Below are positions 29,012 through 37,866 of a stretch of DNA of 64,000 bases, in pieces. The notes below the pieces were generated by a model. It was not told where the DNA came from. It saw nothing but the letters and a program-made list of their open reading frames with translations, and made no database searches. The stretch covers positions 1-64,000 of the forward strand of contig SFDX01000008.1 in NCBI GenBank assembly GCA_004557455.1, written 5' to 3'. The position numbers and the translations under genes were made by a program. Source of the DNA: Akkermansia muciniphila. Its GTDB lineage: Bacteria > Verrucomicrobiota > Verrucomicrobiia > Verrucomicrobiales > Akkermansiaceae. The first letter of the stretch is position 1; each line of letters starts with the position of its first letter.

Positions 29012-30200
29012 ATTTCGAAGTAGCCCCCACAAGGGCATTATGGAAAGGCAGCCACAGCAATCGCGCGCTGTTTGTCCCCATTTCGAAGCAGCCCTCACAA
29101 GGGCATTATGGAAAGCGGCTGGAGGCTCACTCATTACGAATGCAACCCATTTCGAAGCAGCCCTCACAAGGGCATTATGGAAAGTTCACGCGCGAGACAG
29201 CTGTGACGCGAGCTAAATTTCGAAGCAGCCCTCACAAGGGCATTATGGAAAGCTGCTCGGCGTTGATGATGCCTTCCACGATGTATTTCGAAGCAGCCCT
29301 CACAAGGGCATTATGGAAAGGCAACTTATCCCCGGGATTAAAGAGAGAATCAATTTCGAAGCAGCCCTCACAAGGGCATTATGGAAAGCGGCAAACTCGT
29401 GCAGCGAGCTCTTGCTGATATTTCGAAGCAGCCCTCACAAGGGCATTATGGAAAGCAACCCGATTGAGCAGGGCTTGAAGGTCTTTGATTTCGAAGCAGC
29501 CCTCACAAGGGCATTATGGAAAGCCTAAGATGTATTTGGTAGAAAGCAAGTACCAATTTCGAAGCAGCCCTCACAAGGGCATTATGGAAAGCCATTGTCG
29601 TGTGTGGTTGATGTTCTGTCTTTATTTCGAAGCAGCCCTCACAAGGGCATTATGGAAAGTCTTCTCTTGCCCGGCGGCATACTGCGCGGCATTTCGAAGC
29701 AGCCCTCACAAGGGCATTATGGAAAGAGGTGGAGGAGCTCATCCCCGGTAATGCCACCATTTCGAAGCAGCCCTCACAAGGGCATTATGGAAAGTTCCAG
29801 TACTCCGACTACAAGGGGGAGCCCGTGATTTCGAAGCAGCCCTCACAAGGGCATTATGGAAAGCGGATGTCCGACCACTCCATCCGCGCCACCTCATTTC
29901 GAAGCAGCCCTCACAAGGGCATTATGGAAAGGAACTGGGGGCAGACTTCCGCGAAGAGCTCCGATTTCGAAGCAGCCCTCACAAGGGCATTATGGAAAGG
30001 CATTGTCGGCGAGTATCACTGCATAAAGGAGATTTCGAAGCAGCCCTCACAAGGGCATTATGGAAAGGGCGCATCGCTGCCTGCGGTGAGGGCTGGTCAT
30101 TTCGAAGCAGCCCTCACAAGGGCATTATGGAAAGCCTGAAGTGGAGAAAGCCATAAGGGCATACATTTCGAAGCAGCCCTCACAAGGGCATTATGGAAAG
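29012..30200 (+). CRISPR. Type II-C CRISPR array, 18 repeats and 17 spacers
   Basis: 36-nt repeats that begin ATTTCGAAGCAGCCC, contain a short inner hairpin (GCCCT-CACA-AGGGC) and end CATTATGGAAAG. Repeat starts are 29012, 29080, 29149, 29217, 29285, 29353, 29420, 29488, 29556, 29624, 29691, 29759, 29828, 29896, 29964, 30032, 30099 and 30165. Spacers are 30-33 nt, mostly 32. The repeats are identical except the first (29012-29047), which differs at two positions (GTAG for GCAG, and CCC for CCT) and marks the old, leader-distal end. New spacers should therefore enter next to cas2. The tracrRNA anti-repeat pairs with the 5' part of the repeat as read on the plus strand, so mature crRNAs are plus-strand. 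Confidence 0.98.
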
Positions 30201-30278
30201 GTAAGTGTGTAAGTTGTTGATAGTGAACGACTTACATACTTGCCGATTTCATGAATCGATGAAAAAGGGAGCGAAAGC
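30201..30278 (+). other. CRISPR leader-side flank
   Basis: AT-rich relative to the neighbours, between the newest repeat and the cas2 stop. It contains GTAAGTGTGTAAGTTGTTG and an inverted pair, GTAAGT and ACTTAC. It is the expected site of Cas1-Cas2 integration. Confidence 0.55.
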
Positions 30279-30575
30279 TCACCAAAATAAAACAAAGGGA
30301 GGGAAAGGCCGAGGCTTGGGGATGACAGATTCCCCGAGCAAGACGACCTGTTGCTCCCAAGCGGAGCGGTCGATGGGGATGAGTCGAACATCCCCATCCG
30401 GGATCCGGGCGGCAACGCGACGCATGTAGCGGATGACGCGTTCAATCTCGTGGTCCTCGCCCTCGAAGAGGTAGAGACTGTACTGCACACGGATACCGCC
30501 TATGGCCTCGAACTCCTTACGGAGGAGGGTTTGGTGCTTGGTTTCCGGCACATCATAGGCAAGCATCACGAGCAT
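30279..30575 (-). CDS. cas2: CRISPR-associated endoribonuclease-fold protein Cas2
   Basis: 98 residues with the Cas2 ferredoxin fold start MLVMLAYDVPE (Asp8 at the usual position), then IGGIRVQYSLYLFEGEDHEI and IRYMRRVAARIPDGDVRLIPI. It bridges Cas1 dimers in the spacer integration complex. Its start overlaps the end of cas1 by 23 nt, and it is the last gene before the array. Confidence 0.95.
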   Translation of the reverse strand: MLVMLAYDVPETKHQTLLRKEFEAIGGIRVQYSLYLFEGEDHEIERVIRYMRRVAARIPDGDVRLIPIDRSAWEQQVVLLGESVIPKPRPFPPFVLFW

Positions 30576-31455
30576 GGAGGGAGAAAGGGCGGAAGGAATC
30601 CGGCTTATTGGTGAGGAGTGCGCGAGCGAACGACTCCACCACCAGTCGGATGATGGAGCGGAGACGGAAACGGCCGGAGGCGTAAGCCCAGGTTGACTCC
30701 ATCATCTCCGCAAAACGGCCCGCCATCAGGGCCTTATCGTGCATTTCATCCAAGTTTCGCATCACTGTCAGCTCCACACAGCATCGAAAAGGCTCGATGA
30801 GGTCGCAGGCGAGGCTGGGGCGGCTGCGGCGCAGGCGGTGGATAATGGCGATACCGGGCTCCAGACCGGAGGCGATGCACTGCCACTCCAGCGCATGGTA
30901 GAGGAAAGCGTAGCCATAGTTGAGGGCAACATTCAGGGGAGCAGATGCTTGGCGGTGCTCCCTCGTGAAGAGATCCTGCGAGGCTGCCTTGAAGTACATA
31001 GCCCAGAAGAACTTGGCCCACTTGGCCTCCAGCCTCAGGATTCGGTTATAGGAATTTGCCGCCAGCCGGGGCAGGGGAGCCAGCGCGGGATTGAGCGAGC
31101 GAATGAGCGTGTGCTGGTTGGCCACCTTGGTGAAGAGAATGGCGGAAGCATACTTGGTCCCCACCTTGGCCTGCAGGTTGCAGAGGCGGAAGGTGGCATC
31201 CGGGTTCACATAGCGGCAGCGGGGCAGCAGGGCTGCGGTATCCCACTTGCCAGTACGCTTATTCCAGCGTGCCATCACCACGGGACACTGCTGCGCCGCC
31301 GCAATCAGAGCCTGCTGGCTCCAATCTGCCCGCGCCGCCAGGCACTGGACGGAGCCCAGTACCTGCAGCGCAATGCGTTTATCCCCGCAGACGAGCATGC
31401 CGTCCGCAAGTCGCAGGTTGACATTCTCGCGTGCAAGAATAAGATGGTGAATCAT
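30553..31455 (-). CDS. cas1: CRISPR-associated integrase Cas1 (type II)
   Basis: 300 residues. Metal-binding residues are E143 (RILRLEAKWAKFFW), H206 (SGLEPGIAIIH) and D218 (SLACDLIEPFR), so the enzyme looks intact. It inserts new spacers together with Cas2. The ATG overlaps the cas9 stop by 4 nt, so the cas genes are a single operon. No csn2 or cas4 accompanies it, which defines subtype II-C. Confidence 0.96.
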   Translation of the reverse strand: MIHHLILARENVNLRLADGMLVCGDKRIALQVLGSVQCLAARADWSQQALIAAAQQCPVVMARWNKRTGKWDTAALLPRCRYVNPDATFRLCNLQAKVGTKYASAILFTKVANQHTLIRSLNPALAPLPRLAANSYNRILRLEAKWAKFFWAMYFKAASQDLFTREHRQASAPLNVALNYGYAFLYHALEWQCIASGLEPGIAIIHRLRRSRPSLACDLIEPFRCCVELTVMRNLDEMHDKALMAGRFAEMMESTWAYASGRFRLRSIIRLVVESFARALLTNKPDSFRPFSLHARDACL

Positions 31456-34400
31456 ACAGGAGGAGTGAGCCCCAGCGTGCTTGCTTGTTCTGCTGCTTTT
31501 GGAATCCCAAGAAGGGAAACCAGATCCTCGGGATTAGCTTTGGTTAATGCCTTCGTATTCTTGTTTGTTATGGATTTGAATTCAAGTTCTTTCTTTTGCT
31601 TGATAGCCGTCACTTCCCCCCAAGTTTTAATAGGAGTTACTCCATTTCCTCCCTCCTTGTATTCCAAAGAGAAAGTCAGAAGGAACACATCCCCCTTACG
31701 GAAGGTGGCGACTTTGACCGCATGGGGCGGCAGGGTTCCGCAGATGAGGTGCATTAGATCCTTCTCACCCGTGCGCTCGAGCAGTTTCAGCAGGTACTCC
31801 GGAGCGTTAGCTGTCCCACGCCAGGGTAAGCCCATCCGCTTGATGCCGAGGAGGGCTTCACGCGTAGGGATAATACGCTTGTAGTACTGCCAGCAGGCTT
31901 TCTTGGCATTCCAACCGAGCCAAATTTCCATGCGGTCATTGGCAGAATCCAACTTACGGAGTTGGTCGAACTTGCCGGCGGGGGTGATAATACCGCTCCA
32001 TCCCAGCGGGGAGCCGGAGAGATTGCCCTTACTGTCGAATTTATGAATACTGCGCACGGGCGTACCATTGGACAGGGTCAGCGGTGCGGAGGTAGGTGCG
32101 TCGTCCTGTGTGGAGGGTTGACGTTTTTCGAGCCAGCGTTCCACCTCTTTTTCCGAGGGAGCGTGGCGCAGGTTCATGCGTTGCATGCTCTTGACGAGAT
32201 CCGATGACTTAGCCTTGTCGGGTATGGGAGCTCGTTGGCCGGTGGTACCATCTTCTGCGCAGCTCCAGAAGGTGCTGTCGCCCAAGCTTCTGTATTTGCT
32301 GCGGCTGCGCAGCTTGATGATGGGGCAATAGGAACCATCTCGCATGAGCGCCTCGAAGTCCGGCACAGGCAAGCCCCCGATGAATTTGAGCCTGCGGTTG
32401 GTGCGACCGGGGCGGTCGGTGGAGGGGACCAGTACGGTGGTGAAGCAGCCCTTGTAGTGTACATCATTCAGCCCTGTCGGGGGCAGGCAGGTCATCACCG
32501 CTGCATCGAAGCGGTGATGGGTGTGCGTAGCGCGGTCCTTGTGATAGTCCCAAGGTAACAGGGTGAAACGCGCGGCGGCCGTGTGCTTACCATGCGGGTT
32601 ACCGATGCGGAGGCGGATGGCCTCGGCGTCCCGTTCGATACCCAGCCACAGAGCTACCATATTGCGCAGCTCACGAGCGAGCTGAGAGGTACGCGTCATG
32701 TTCGCGAAATCGGGGAAAGTTTGACCATCCTTGGGGGCGAAGAAGAAGAGAGTGCGTTTCTCCTGCGGCCAAAAGAACTTGGCAGACAACTTAGCCATGG
32801 CATCGAGACTGAGCCAGCCGGGGAGTCCGGCGGCTGCGGCCTCTACCGGGGTGCGGTCACCCATCTCTTGGTTGACCTTGGCCGAGGTGAGCACCAAGTT
32901 GTCCGCCATGTAGAGCCCACCCCGAGAATCCGGATAAAGGTGCGCGAGCTGGAGCTGCGGATCGAAGGGATTGGTGCCCAGTTCCTGCCCGGTGAAGGGA
33001 CAGAGAGCAGGCGTGGTCTTGGTGCCGCCCTGCTGGCGGAACAGCTGCAGGCGCAGGCGGTCCCCTTTTCGTTTCGGGTCGCCGCCGAAATCCTCGATGA
33101 GTTTATCCATGGAGTCGCGGCGCTTCTTGTGTTCCTTGGTGATCTCGGCTGCTTGATCCTTGTTGGCTGCGGCATCCCGCACACATTCAATGATGACGTA
33201 ATCCGGGACGGTCTTGCCGCCGAGCACGTCCTTGAGCTCCTTCTCAAAGATTCTCTGTAACAGGCCGACCGTGGCGAAGGTGCGGTGATCTTTGCGAAGG
33301 GAACCGAGTAACGTCTGCACCTGCGGATAAATACCCCCGTAGTTTTGGATGAGGCTGCGCTGTTCGTAGAACTTCGCCTCCGTCTTCCACTCCTCGATGG
33401 CCTGCGGGCGGAAGCATGTTCCGTCCGAGGTGGCAGCTGCAACCATGGCGCGGGCGGCAGCGGCGCACATGCCGGCGCGTCCGGCTCTCTCCGTGGCGCG
33501 GGGGGCACAGATGTCGCACAGTTGATCCAGTAGTTCCTTGTTGCGTTCTGTGGTGGGCGTTGAGAGCGGAGCCAGGGCTTTCTTCAGCACGGACTTCACC
33601 TCGGTGGTGCGGGCAAAGCCCTTGCGGATACCCTCCACCAAGGCCTTGACGGCATGCTCCGGAAGCAATTCACGCGAGGTTGGGCCCTTCTTGACCGCAA
33701 GATTAAAGGTGCGGTTGGAGACAAAATCCAGCAGCTTCCACAGCATGATGTCCGTATCTCCGTTGCTGCCACACTTTTGGCGCGGCAGTTCCAGCCACTC
33801 GCAATAGGGACAATCCTTCACCTTGCGCTCGAAGTGGCTCTGACTCTCCTCCGCTGTTTTGCGGTTGTAGTAGAAAATGGCTCGCTCTTTGTTCTCCCCG
33901 GTGCAGGGCAGGAAGAGTGCTTGCAGGAAGTCATCGCAGTCCTTGATAAGGTGGCGATGGCGCTCGATGATCTCCTGCAGGTGACTGCGCACATGGGCGC
34001 GGGGGAAGTTGAAGCCGCGAGCCTTGCGCTCATTGAGGTGTTTGCGAGCATAGGCTGCCAAGATGGCGGGGATGCCCTCCTGCTTTTCCTTGGCGTGACG
34101 CTCATCCACCAGCTTGCACCAAGCATCGCACTCCGCCGGGGTGAGTTCCTTGTCTTTCTTGGTGAGCACGGTGGTGAGGGCCTTGAGGTTGGCGCACATG
34201 GTGGCATCGACCATGTTGGATTTCAGCCAACTCTCGGCGTCCTTCAAGTTGGTGGAGTCACCCCAAGGCATGCTGCCGGCCCCCTTGCCGGTGAGCGCGT
34301 AGTAGTCATAGCCGCGATGCTCCACGCAGGAGCGAATACAGATGGAGAGGGCTTCCTTGGAGGCCAGCGTACCGGTGATGGCACGGTGGCGCAGCAGGAA

Positions 34401-34724
34401 GGGATCACTGCGGGACAGAATGTCGTCCGATACCCAAGGGAGGTCGTGCTGCAGGAAGAGCTCCTTCAGCCGGCGCATGCGCTTGCGGCGATTCTTGCGG
34501 GCATGCCGAGCCGCGCGGTACTGTCGGCGATTCGCCAGCGCCTTGGCCTCCGGCAGATTTACCAGCAGTGATTTACAAAAAAGCCATTCTTTCCCGCGGC
34601 GCACGGCGATGCCTATGCCCTCGATGCCGACATCCACCGCCAGCACCACGCTGTCTTCCGCAAAGAAAGGATCATCGCGCCATGCCTGAAGCGCAGCCTG
34701 ATTCCAAAATGTGTTTTCGTCCAT
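31452..34724 (-). CDS. cas9: Type II-C Cas9 effector nuclease
   Basis: 1090 residues. RuvC-I is VLAVDVGIEGIGIAV (D31). The Arg-rich bridge helix is RRQYRAARHARKNRRKRMRR. RuvC-II is DYVIIECVRD (E513) and RuvC-III is HHRFDAAV (D740). The HNH region is CPFTGQELG, then LQLAHLYPDSRGG (H595) and NLVLTSAKVN. In the usual HNH motif the residue before the catalytic His is Asp; here it is Ala594. The remaining ~350 residues should form the wedge and PAM-interacting parts. Compact size, the absence of csn2/cas4 and gene order cas9-cas1-cas2-array indicate II-C. The start is supported by a promoter 6 nt upstream. Confidence 0.96.
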   Translation of the reverse strand: MDENTFWNQAALQAWRDDPFFAEDSVVLAVDVGIEGIGIAVRRGKEWLFCKSLLVNLPEAKALANRRQYRAARHARKNRRKRMRRLKELFLQHDLPWVSDDILSRSDPFLLRHRAITGTLASKEALSICIRSCVEHRGYDYYALTGKGAGSMPWGDSTNLKDAESWLKSNMVDATMCANLKALTTVLTKKDKELTPAECDAWCKLVDERHAKEKQEGIPAILAAYARKHLNERKARGFNFPRAHVRSHLQEIIERHRHLIKDCDDFLQALFLPCTGENKERAIFYYNRKTAEESQSHFERKVKDCPYCEWLELPRQKCGSNGDTDIMLWKLLDFVSNRTFNLAVKKGPTSRELLPEHAVKALVEGIRKGFARTTEVKSVLKKALAPLSTPTTERNKELLDQLCDICAPRATERAGRAGMCAAAARAMVAAATSDGTCFRPQAIEEWKTEAKFYEQRSLIQNYGGIYPQVQTLLGSLRKDHRTFATVGLLQRIFEKELKDVLGGKTVPDYVIIECVRDAAANKDQAAEITKEHKKRRDSMDKLIEDFGGDPKRKGDRLRLQLFRQQGGTKTTPALCPFTGQELGTNPFDPQLQLAHLYPDSRGGLYMADNLVLTSAKVNQEMGDRTPVEAAAAGLPGWLSLDAMAKLSAKFFWPQEKRTLFFFAPKDGQTFPDFANMTRTSQLARELRNMVALWLGIERDAEAIRLRIGNPHGKHTAAARFTLLPWDYHKDRATHTHHRFDAAVMTCLPPTGLNDVHYKGCFTTVLVPSTDRPGRTNRRLKFIGGLPVPDFEALMRDGSYCPIIKLRSRSKYRSLGDSTFWSCAEDGTTGQRAPIPDKAKSSDLVKSMQRMNLRHAPSEKEVERWLEKRQPSTQDDAPTSAPLTLSNGTPVRSIHKFDSKGNLSGSPLGWSGIITPAGKFDQLRKLDSANDRMEIWLGWNAKKACWQYYKRIIPTREALLGIKRMGLPWRGTANAPEYLLKLLERTGEKDLMHLICGTLPPHAVKVATFRKGDVFLLTFSLEYKEGGNGVTPIKTWGEVTAIKQKKELEFKSITNKNTKALTKANPEDLVSLLGIPKAAEQASTLGLTPPV

Positions 34725-34730
34725 GCCCCT

Positions 34731-34759
34731 ATTATGACTGATTTATAACGAGACGGCAA
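34731..34759 (-). promoter_or_regulatory. Promoter of the cas operon
   Basis: TTGCCG and CATAAT are separated by 17 nt; the -10 ends 6 nt before the cas9 ATG. Leaderless type. Confidence 0.7.
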
Positions 34760-34801
34760 GTAAAAAATAGGAACCGATTCGATTTTTTTTGCAAAAAAGA
34801 C

Positions 34802-34830
34802 TTGCAATGTACCCTCCGATGTGCTACAGT
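34802..34830 (+). promoter_or_regulatory. Promoter of tracrRNA
   Basis: TTGCAA and TACAGT are separated by 17 nt, divergent from the cas9 promoter. The predicted start is at about 34837. Confidence 0.75.
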
Positions 34831-34836
34831 AAAGCC

Positions 34837-34953
34837 ACTTCGAAATCGGCACCCATGGGCACCGCAAGGTGGCGTAGGAGAGCGTCTCGCCCATGACCAC
34901 GGTGTGACTCCGCTACATCCCTGTCCTCCCCCGGGAGGGCAGGGTAACTTTTT
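34837..34953 (+). ncRNA. tracrRNA
   Basis: About 117 nt. CTTCGAAAT at 34838-34846 is the exact complement of the first nine bases of the CRISPR repeat. After a two-base mismatch a GC pair could extend it if transcription began a few bases earlier. Downstream hairpins are CACC-GCAA-GGTG (GNRA loop), GAGA-GCG-TCTC and a GTAGGAG/CTCCGCTAC pairing. It ends with a strong terminator stem (CCCTGTCCTCCC 34919-34930 with GGGAGGGCAGGG 34933-34944) followed by TAACTTTTT. Location, promoter, anti-repeat and terminator all agree. Confidence 0.88.
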
Positions 34954-35000
34954 GTAAACAAGCCGAGAGCCGGTAGTCTGTGCTCCGTACAAAGGCGTCT

Positions 35001-35216
35001 CTACATCACCATAGATTCTGCCTCGGCGGTGTTGTCCTCGGGTCGAATAATGGAAATCACCGACGCCCCCCGGACTCCTCCGCTTGGCTCAGTAAGGTAA
35101 ACCATACTGAGTGAGCCGGTCGATTGCCGGTGCGTGTCCTTCAGGGCCGACTTGAGCAGTGCACAAATCCTGTCTGCCTCTGCCTGAGATATATCATCTG
35201 TGTCGTTAATGGCCAT
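35001..35216 (-). CDS. Small hypothetical protein (71 residues)
   Basis: From the ATG at 35216 (MAINDTDDISQAEADRICAL), chosen because a promoter ends 7 nt upstream; an in-frame ATG at 35252 overlaps that promoter. The sequence is protein-like: an N-terminal helix (SQAEADRICALLKSALKD) followed by strands (GSLSMVYLTEP and RGASVISIIRPE) and an acidic tail. I recognise no family. It lies between the tracrRNA gene and the pheT hairpin and is probably monocistronic. Confidence 0.6.
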   Translation of the reverse strand: MAINDTDDISQAEADRICALLKSALKDTHRQSTGSLSMVYLTEPSGGVRGASVISIIRPEDNTAEAESMVM

Positions 35217-35223
35217 ATGCTCG

Positions 35224-35252
35224 CGTATATTCCCCGGATCACATTCCGTCAA
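35224..35252 (-). promoter_or_regulatory. Promoter of the 71-residue gene
   Basis: TTGACG and TATACG are separated by 17 nt; the -10 ends 7 nt before the ATG at 35216. Confidence 0.65.
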
Positions 35253-35298
35253 GCAGAAAAAACAGGAAAAAGCAGGGCAGGGGGTAGTGGGAGGGTGG

Positions 35299-35338
35299 CT
35301 CCGCTGCCGCGGGTCCCGGGGGAGATGCGGCAGCGGAG
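35299..35338 (-). terminator. Hairpin downstream of pheT
   Basis: CTCCGCTGCCGC (35299-35310) pairs perfectly with GCGGCAGCGGAG (35327-35338), 12 bp. There is no T-run, so termination may be Rho-assisted or the stem may only protect the 3' end. Confidence 0.6.
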
Positions 35339-35347
35339 TAGGGGGGA

Positions 35348-37843
35348 TCAGCGGAAGGAGACTCCCTTGAGCTTGGAGGCCAGGGCATCCAAGATGCTCT
35401 TGTGAGCGGCGTCTACCTCCGCGGCGGTGAGGGTCTTGCGCGGGTCGCGGTAGAGGAAGGTGTAGGTCGCGGCCTTGCGGTCGGCGGCGAGTTTGGTGCC
35501 GGTCGGGTCACAGAAGATATCCTTGAGGCGGCAGCTCACCAGCAGCTTCTGCTTGGCAGCCTGCACGGCCTTGAGCACCTCCGCGTGGCGCGTGGCGGCG
35601 GGGAGCTCCAGCGAGGCATCGCGGGAGGAGCCGGGGAACTGCGGCAGATCTGCCACCTTGAAGGGAGCCGTTGCCACCTGTTGCAGCTTGCGCAGGTCCA
35701 GCTCCGCATAATAGGTCTCCAAGGGCAGGCTGAGGGCACGGCACTTGGCAGGGGCCACGCGGGCAAAGTAGCCACAGGCTTGGCCGTTCACCTGAATATC
35801 CGCACCGATTGCTGCATTCTCCCTGGCCTGTTTAGCAGGCACGAGAGCAATCTCCGCCTTCGGAATGAGTTTGTCCACCACGGCGTGCAGATCCTCGAAG
35901 GAAACGGGGGCCGGCTTGGTCTCCGCCCAGCTTGCGGGGCGCAGCTTGCCGGACATCAGGATGCCCAGCACCTCGTTCTCGATGTCCTTGCCTTTGCCGC
36001 CACCCGTGTTGCGGAACACGCGGCCGCACTCGAAGAATCGCAGCACCTCCTGCCCCTGGTTGACATTGCGGGCAGCCACGGCCAGCAGGCCCGGGGCCAG
36101 CGAGGGACGCAGCGTGCTGTGGTCCTCGGAAATCGGGAGTGCCACGCGGATGACATCCCCCGCCATGAGCGGCTTGATCGGCAGCGCATACTCCACGGAC
36201 GCGATGGTCGGGTCGATGCTCTCCGCCGCAATCAGCTTGAAGGTCTGCACCTCCTGGAAACCGGCACCGGCCAGCTTGTGCGACAGTGCCATGCGGAAAT
36301 CATGCGCGCGGTCCTGCGGGCTCTCCTCCACATACACCGAGGTGTTCGAGGCAGGGATGTTATCAATACCCCACACACGCACCACCTCCTCCAGCAGGTC
36401 GCAGCTGCGTTTCAGATCCAGACGCCAGGGCGGGCAATCCCAGCTCCCCTTGCCGTCCGTGTCCCGCAGACCGAGGTTCTTGAGGATGGAAGAGGCCTCC
36501 ATGTGCGGCACAGAAGCGGCAGTCATCACATCCAGCTCCTTCCAATCCAGCTTCACGTTATCAAGCGCGTAGTAGATCTTGGCCTCCGTACCCTGCTCCA
36601 GCACGGTAGCGGTGGGCGCGCACTCCTCCGGAACGTGGCAGGGGGCCTGACCGCCCACGAGGATGGGCTCCGCCTTGCCGCCGGCGCATTCCAGGATGAG
36701 CTGCACGGCCCGGGCGGCGGCGCGCAGCACATTCCACGGCGAGGTGCCGCGCTCGAAACGGTACGAGGAATCCGACCCCAACCCCAAGCGGCGGCTCGTG
36801 TAGCGGATGCTGCTGCGCTCAAACCAAGCACTCTCCAGCACGATGTCCGTGGTGCCCTCCGTTACGCCGGAGTCCAGTCCGCCCATCACACCGCCCAAAG
36901 CCAAAGCCGCACCGCTTGCATCGGAGATGACGATGTCCTGCGGCGTGAGCGTGTACTGCTCATTCATCAGGCTGGTGAAGGCCTCCCCCTCTGCCGCGCG
37001 GCGGATGTTCAGGCCGCCCGTGAGCTTCGCCGCATCGAAAGCGTGCAGCGGGTGACCCAGCTCAAAGAGGCAGTAGTTCGTGATGTCCACCACATTGTTG
37101 ATGGGACGCAGACCGATGGCCGTCAGACGGTCCGCCAGCCACTCTGGGGAGGGGCCGATCTTCACGCCGCTGATCTTGGTAGCCGTGTACAGCGGGCACA
37201 CCTCCGGGGCGGAGAGCGTGATGAAATCCCCCGCCGGTTTGGTCCGGGCGGCAGCGGTCGCGGCCTCTGCGGGATCCGCCTTCAATGTGCGGCCCGTGAT
37301 GCCCGCCAGCTCCCGCGCCATACCCCAGTGGCTCAGCAGGTCCGGGCGGTTCGGGGTAATCTCCAGCTCAAAAATGGTATCCGTGGGCACGAAATTACGC
37401 ACGGGGGTGCCGATCTCGTACTCCTGCGGCAGAATCCAGAGCCCGTGCTCTTTGTCCGGCAGACCGAGCTCCGAGGCCGAGCAGAGCATGCCGTTGCTGG
37501 CCACGCCGCGCAGCTTGCCCTCCTTGATCTCCCAGCCGCCGGGCAGCACGGCCCCGGGCAGGGCGCAGGGCACTTTATCCCCTACCTTGTAATTCTGCGC
37601 GCCGCAGACGATCTGGCGCAGGGAACCCTCACCGGCGTCCACCTGACAGCAGTTCAGGTGGTCACTGCCCTCCACCGGGGTTTTCTCCACCACTCGGGCC
37701 ACCACCACGGCATCCGTCGAGACGCCGCGCTCGTGAATCCCCTCTACCTCAATCCCCGCGAAGGTGAGCATATCCGCCATCTCGCGTGTGCCGAGTCCCT
37801 CCAGGTCAATGTAAGCAGAAAGCCAGTTTAAGGAAACATTCAT
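35348..37843 (-). CDS. pheT: Phenylalanine-tRNA ligase beta subunit
   Basis: 831 residues. The N-terminus MNVSLNWLSAYIDL is typical. An EMAP/OB-type tRNA-binding domain follows at about 40-150, then the B3/B4 editing region (NRPDLLSHWGMARELAG, ELGHPLHAFDAAKL), the B5 domain and the C-terminal ferredoxin-fold anticodon-binding (FDX-ACB) domain (FPGSSRDASLEL ... LASKLKGVSFR). It forms the alpha2-beta2 enzyme with PheS, charging tRNA-Phe and hydrolysing Tyr-tRNA-Phe. It lies 23 nt after pheS in one operon. Confidence 0.97.
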   Translation of the reverse strand: MNVSLNWLSAYIDLEGLGTREMADMLTFAGIEVEGIHERGVSTDAVVVARVVEKTPVEGSDHLNCCQVDAGEGSLRQIVCGAQNYKVGDKVPCALPGAVLPGGWEIKEGKLRGVASNGMLCSASELGLPDKEHGLWILPQEYEIGTPVRNFVPTDTIFELEITPNRPDLLSHWGMARELAGITGRTLKADPAEAATAAARTKPAGDFITLSAPEVCPLYTATKISGVKIGPSPEWLADRLTAIGLRPINNVVDITNYCLFELGHPLHAFDAAKLTGGLNIRRAAEGEAFTSLMNEQYTLTPQDIVISDASGAALALGGVMGGLDSGVTEGTTDIVLESAWFERSSIRYTSRRLGLGSDSSYRFERGTSPWNVLRAAARAVQLILECAGGKAEPILVGGQAPCHVPEECAPTATVLEQGTEAKIYYALDNVKLDWKELDVMTAASVPHMEASSILKNLGLRDTDGKGSWDCPPWRLDLKRSCDLLEEVVRVWGIDNIPASNTSVYVEESPQDRAHDFRMALSHKLAGAGFQEVQTFKLIAAESIDPTIASVEYALPIKPLMAGDVIRVALPISEDHSTLRPSLAPGLLAVAARNVNQGQEVLRFFECGRVFRNTGGGKGKDIENEVLGILMSGKLRPASWAETKPAPVSFEDLHAVVDKLIPKAEIALVPAKQARENAAIGADIQVNGQACGYFARVAPAKCRALSLPLETYYAELDLRKLQQVATAPFKVADLPQFPGSSRDASLELPAATRHAEVLKAVQAAKQKLLVSCRLKDIFCDPTGTKLAADRKAATYTFLYRDPRKTLTAAEVDAAHKSILDALASKLKGVSFR

Positions 37844-37866
37844 ATTGCGTGATAATGTAAGTGGGT

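Noticed and set aside
28879..30139. Open frames of 70-180 codons through the CRISPR array
   Set aside because: They consist of translated repeats (SKQPSQGHYGK, AALTRALWK) and spacers, not genes.
33654..34571. 305-codon plus-strand frame opposite cas9
   Set aside because: Antisense of the cas9 N-terminal half; no motifs and no start signals.
35402..37831. 809-codon plus-strand frame opposite pheT
   Set aside because: Same kind of shadow; pheT on the minus strand is unambiguous.
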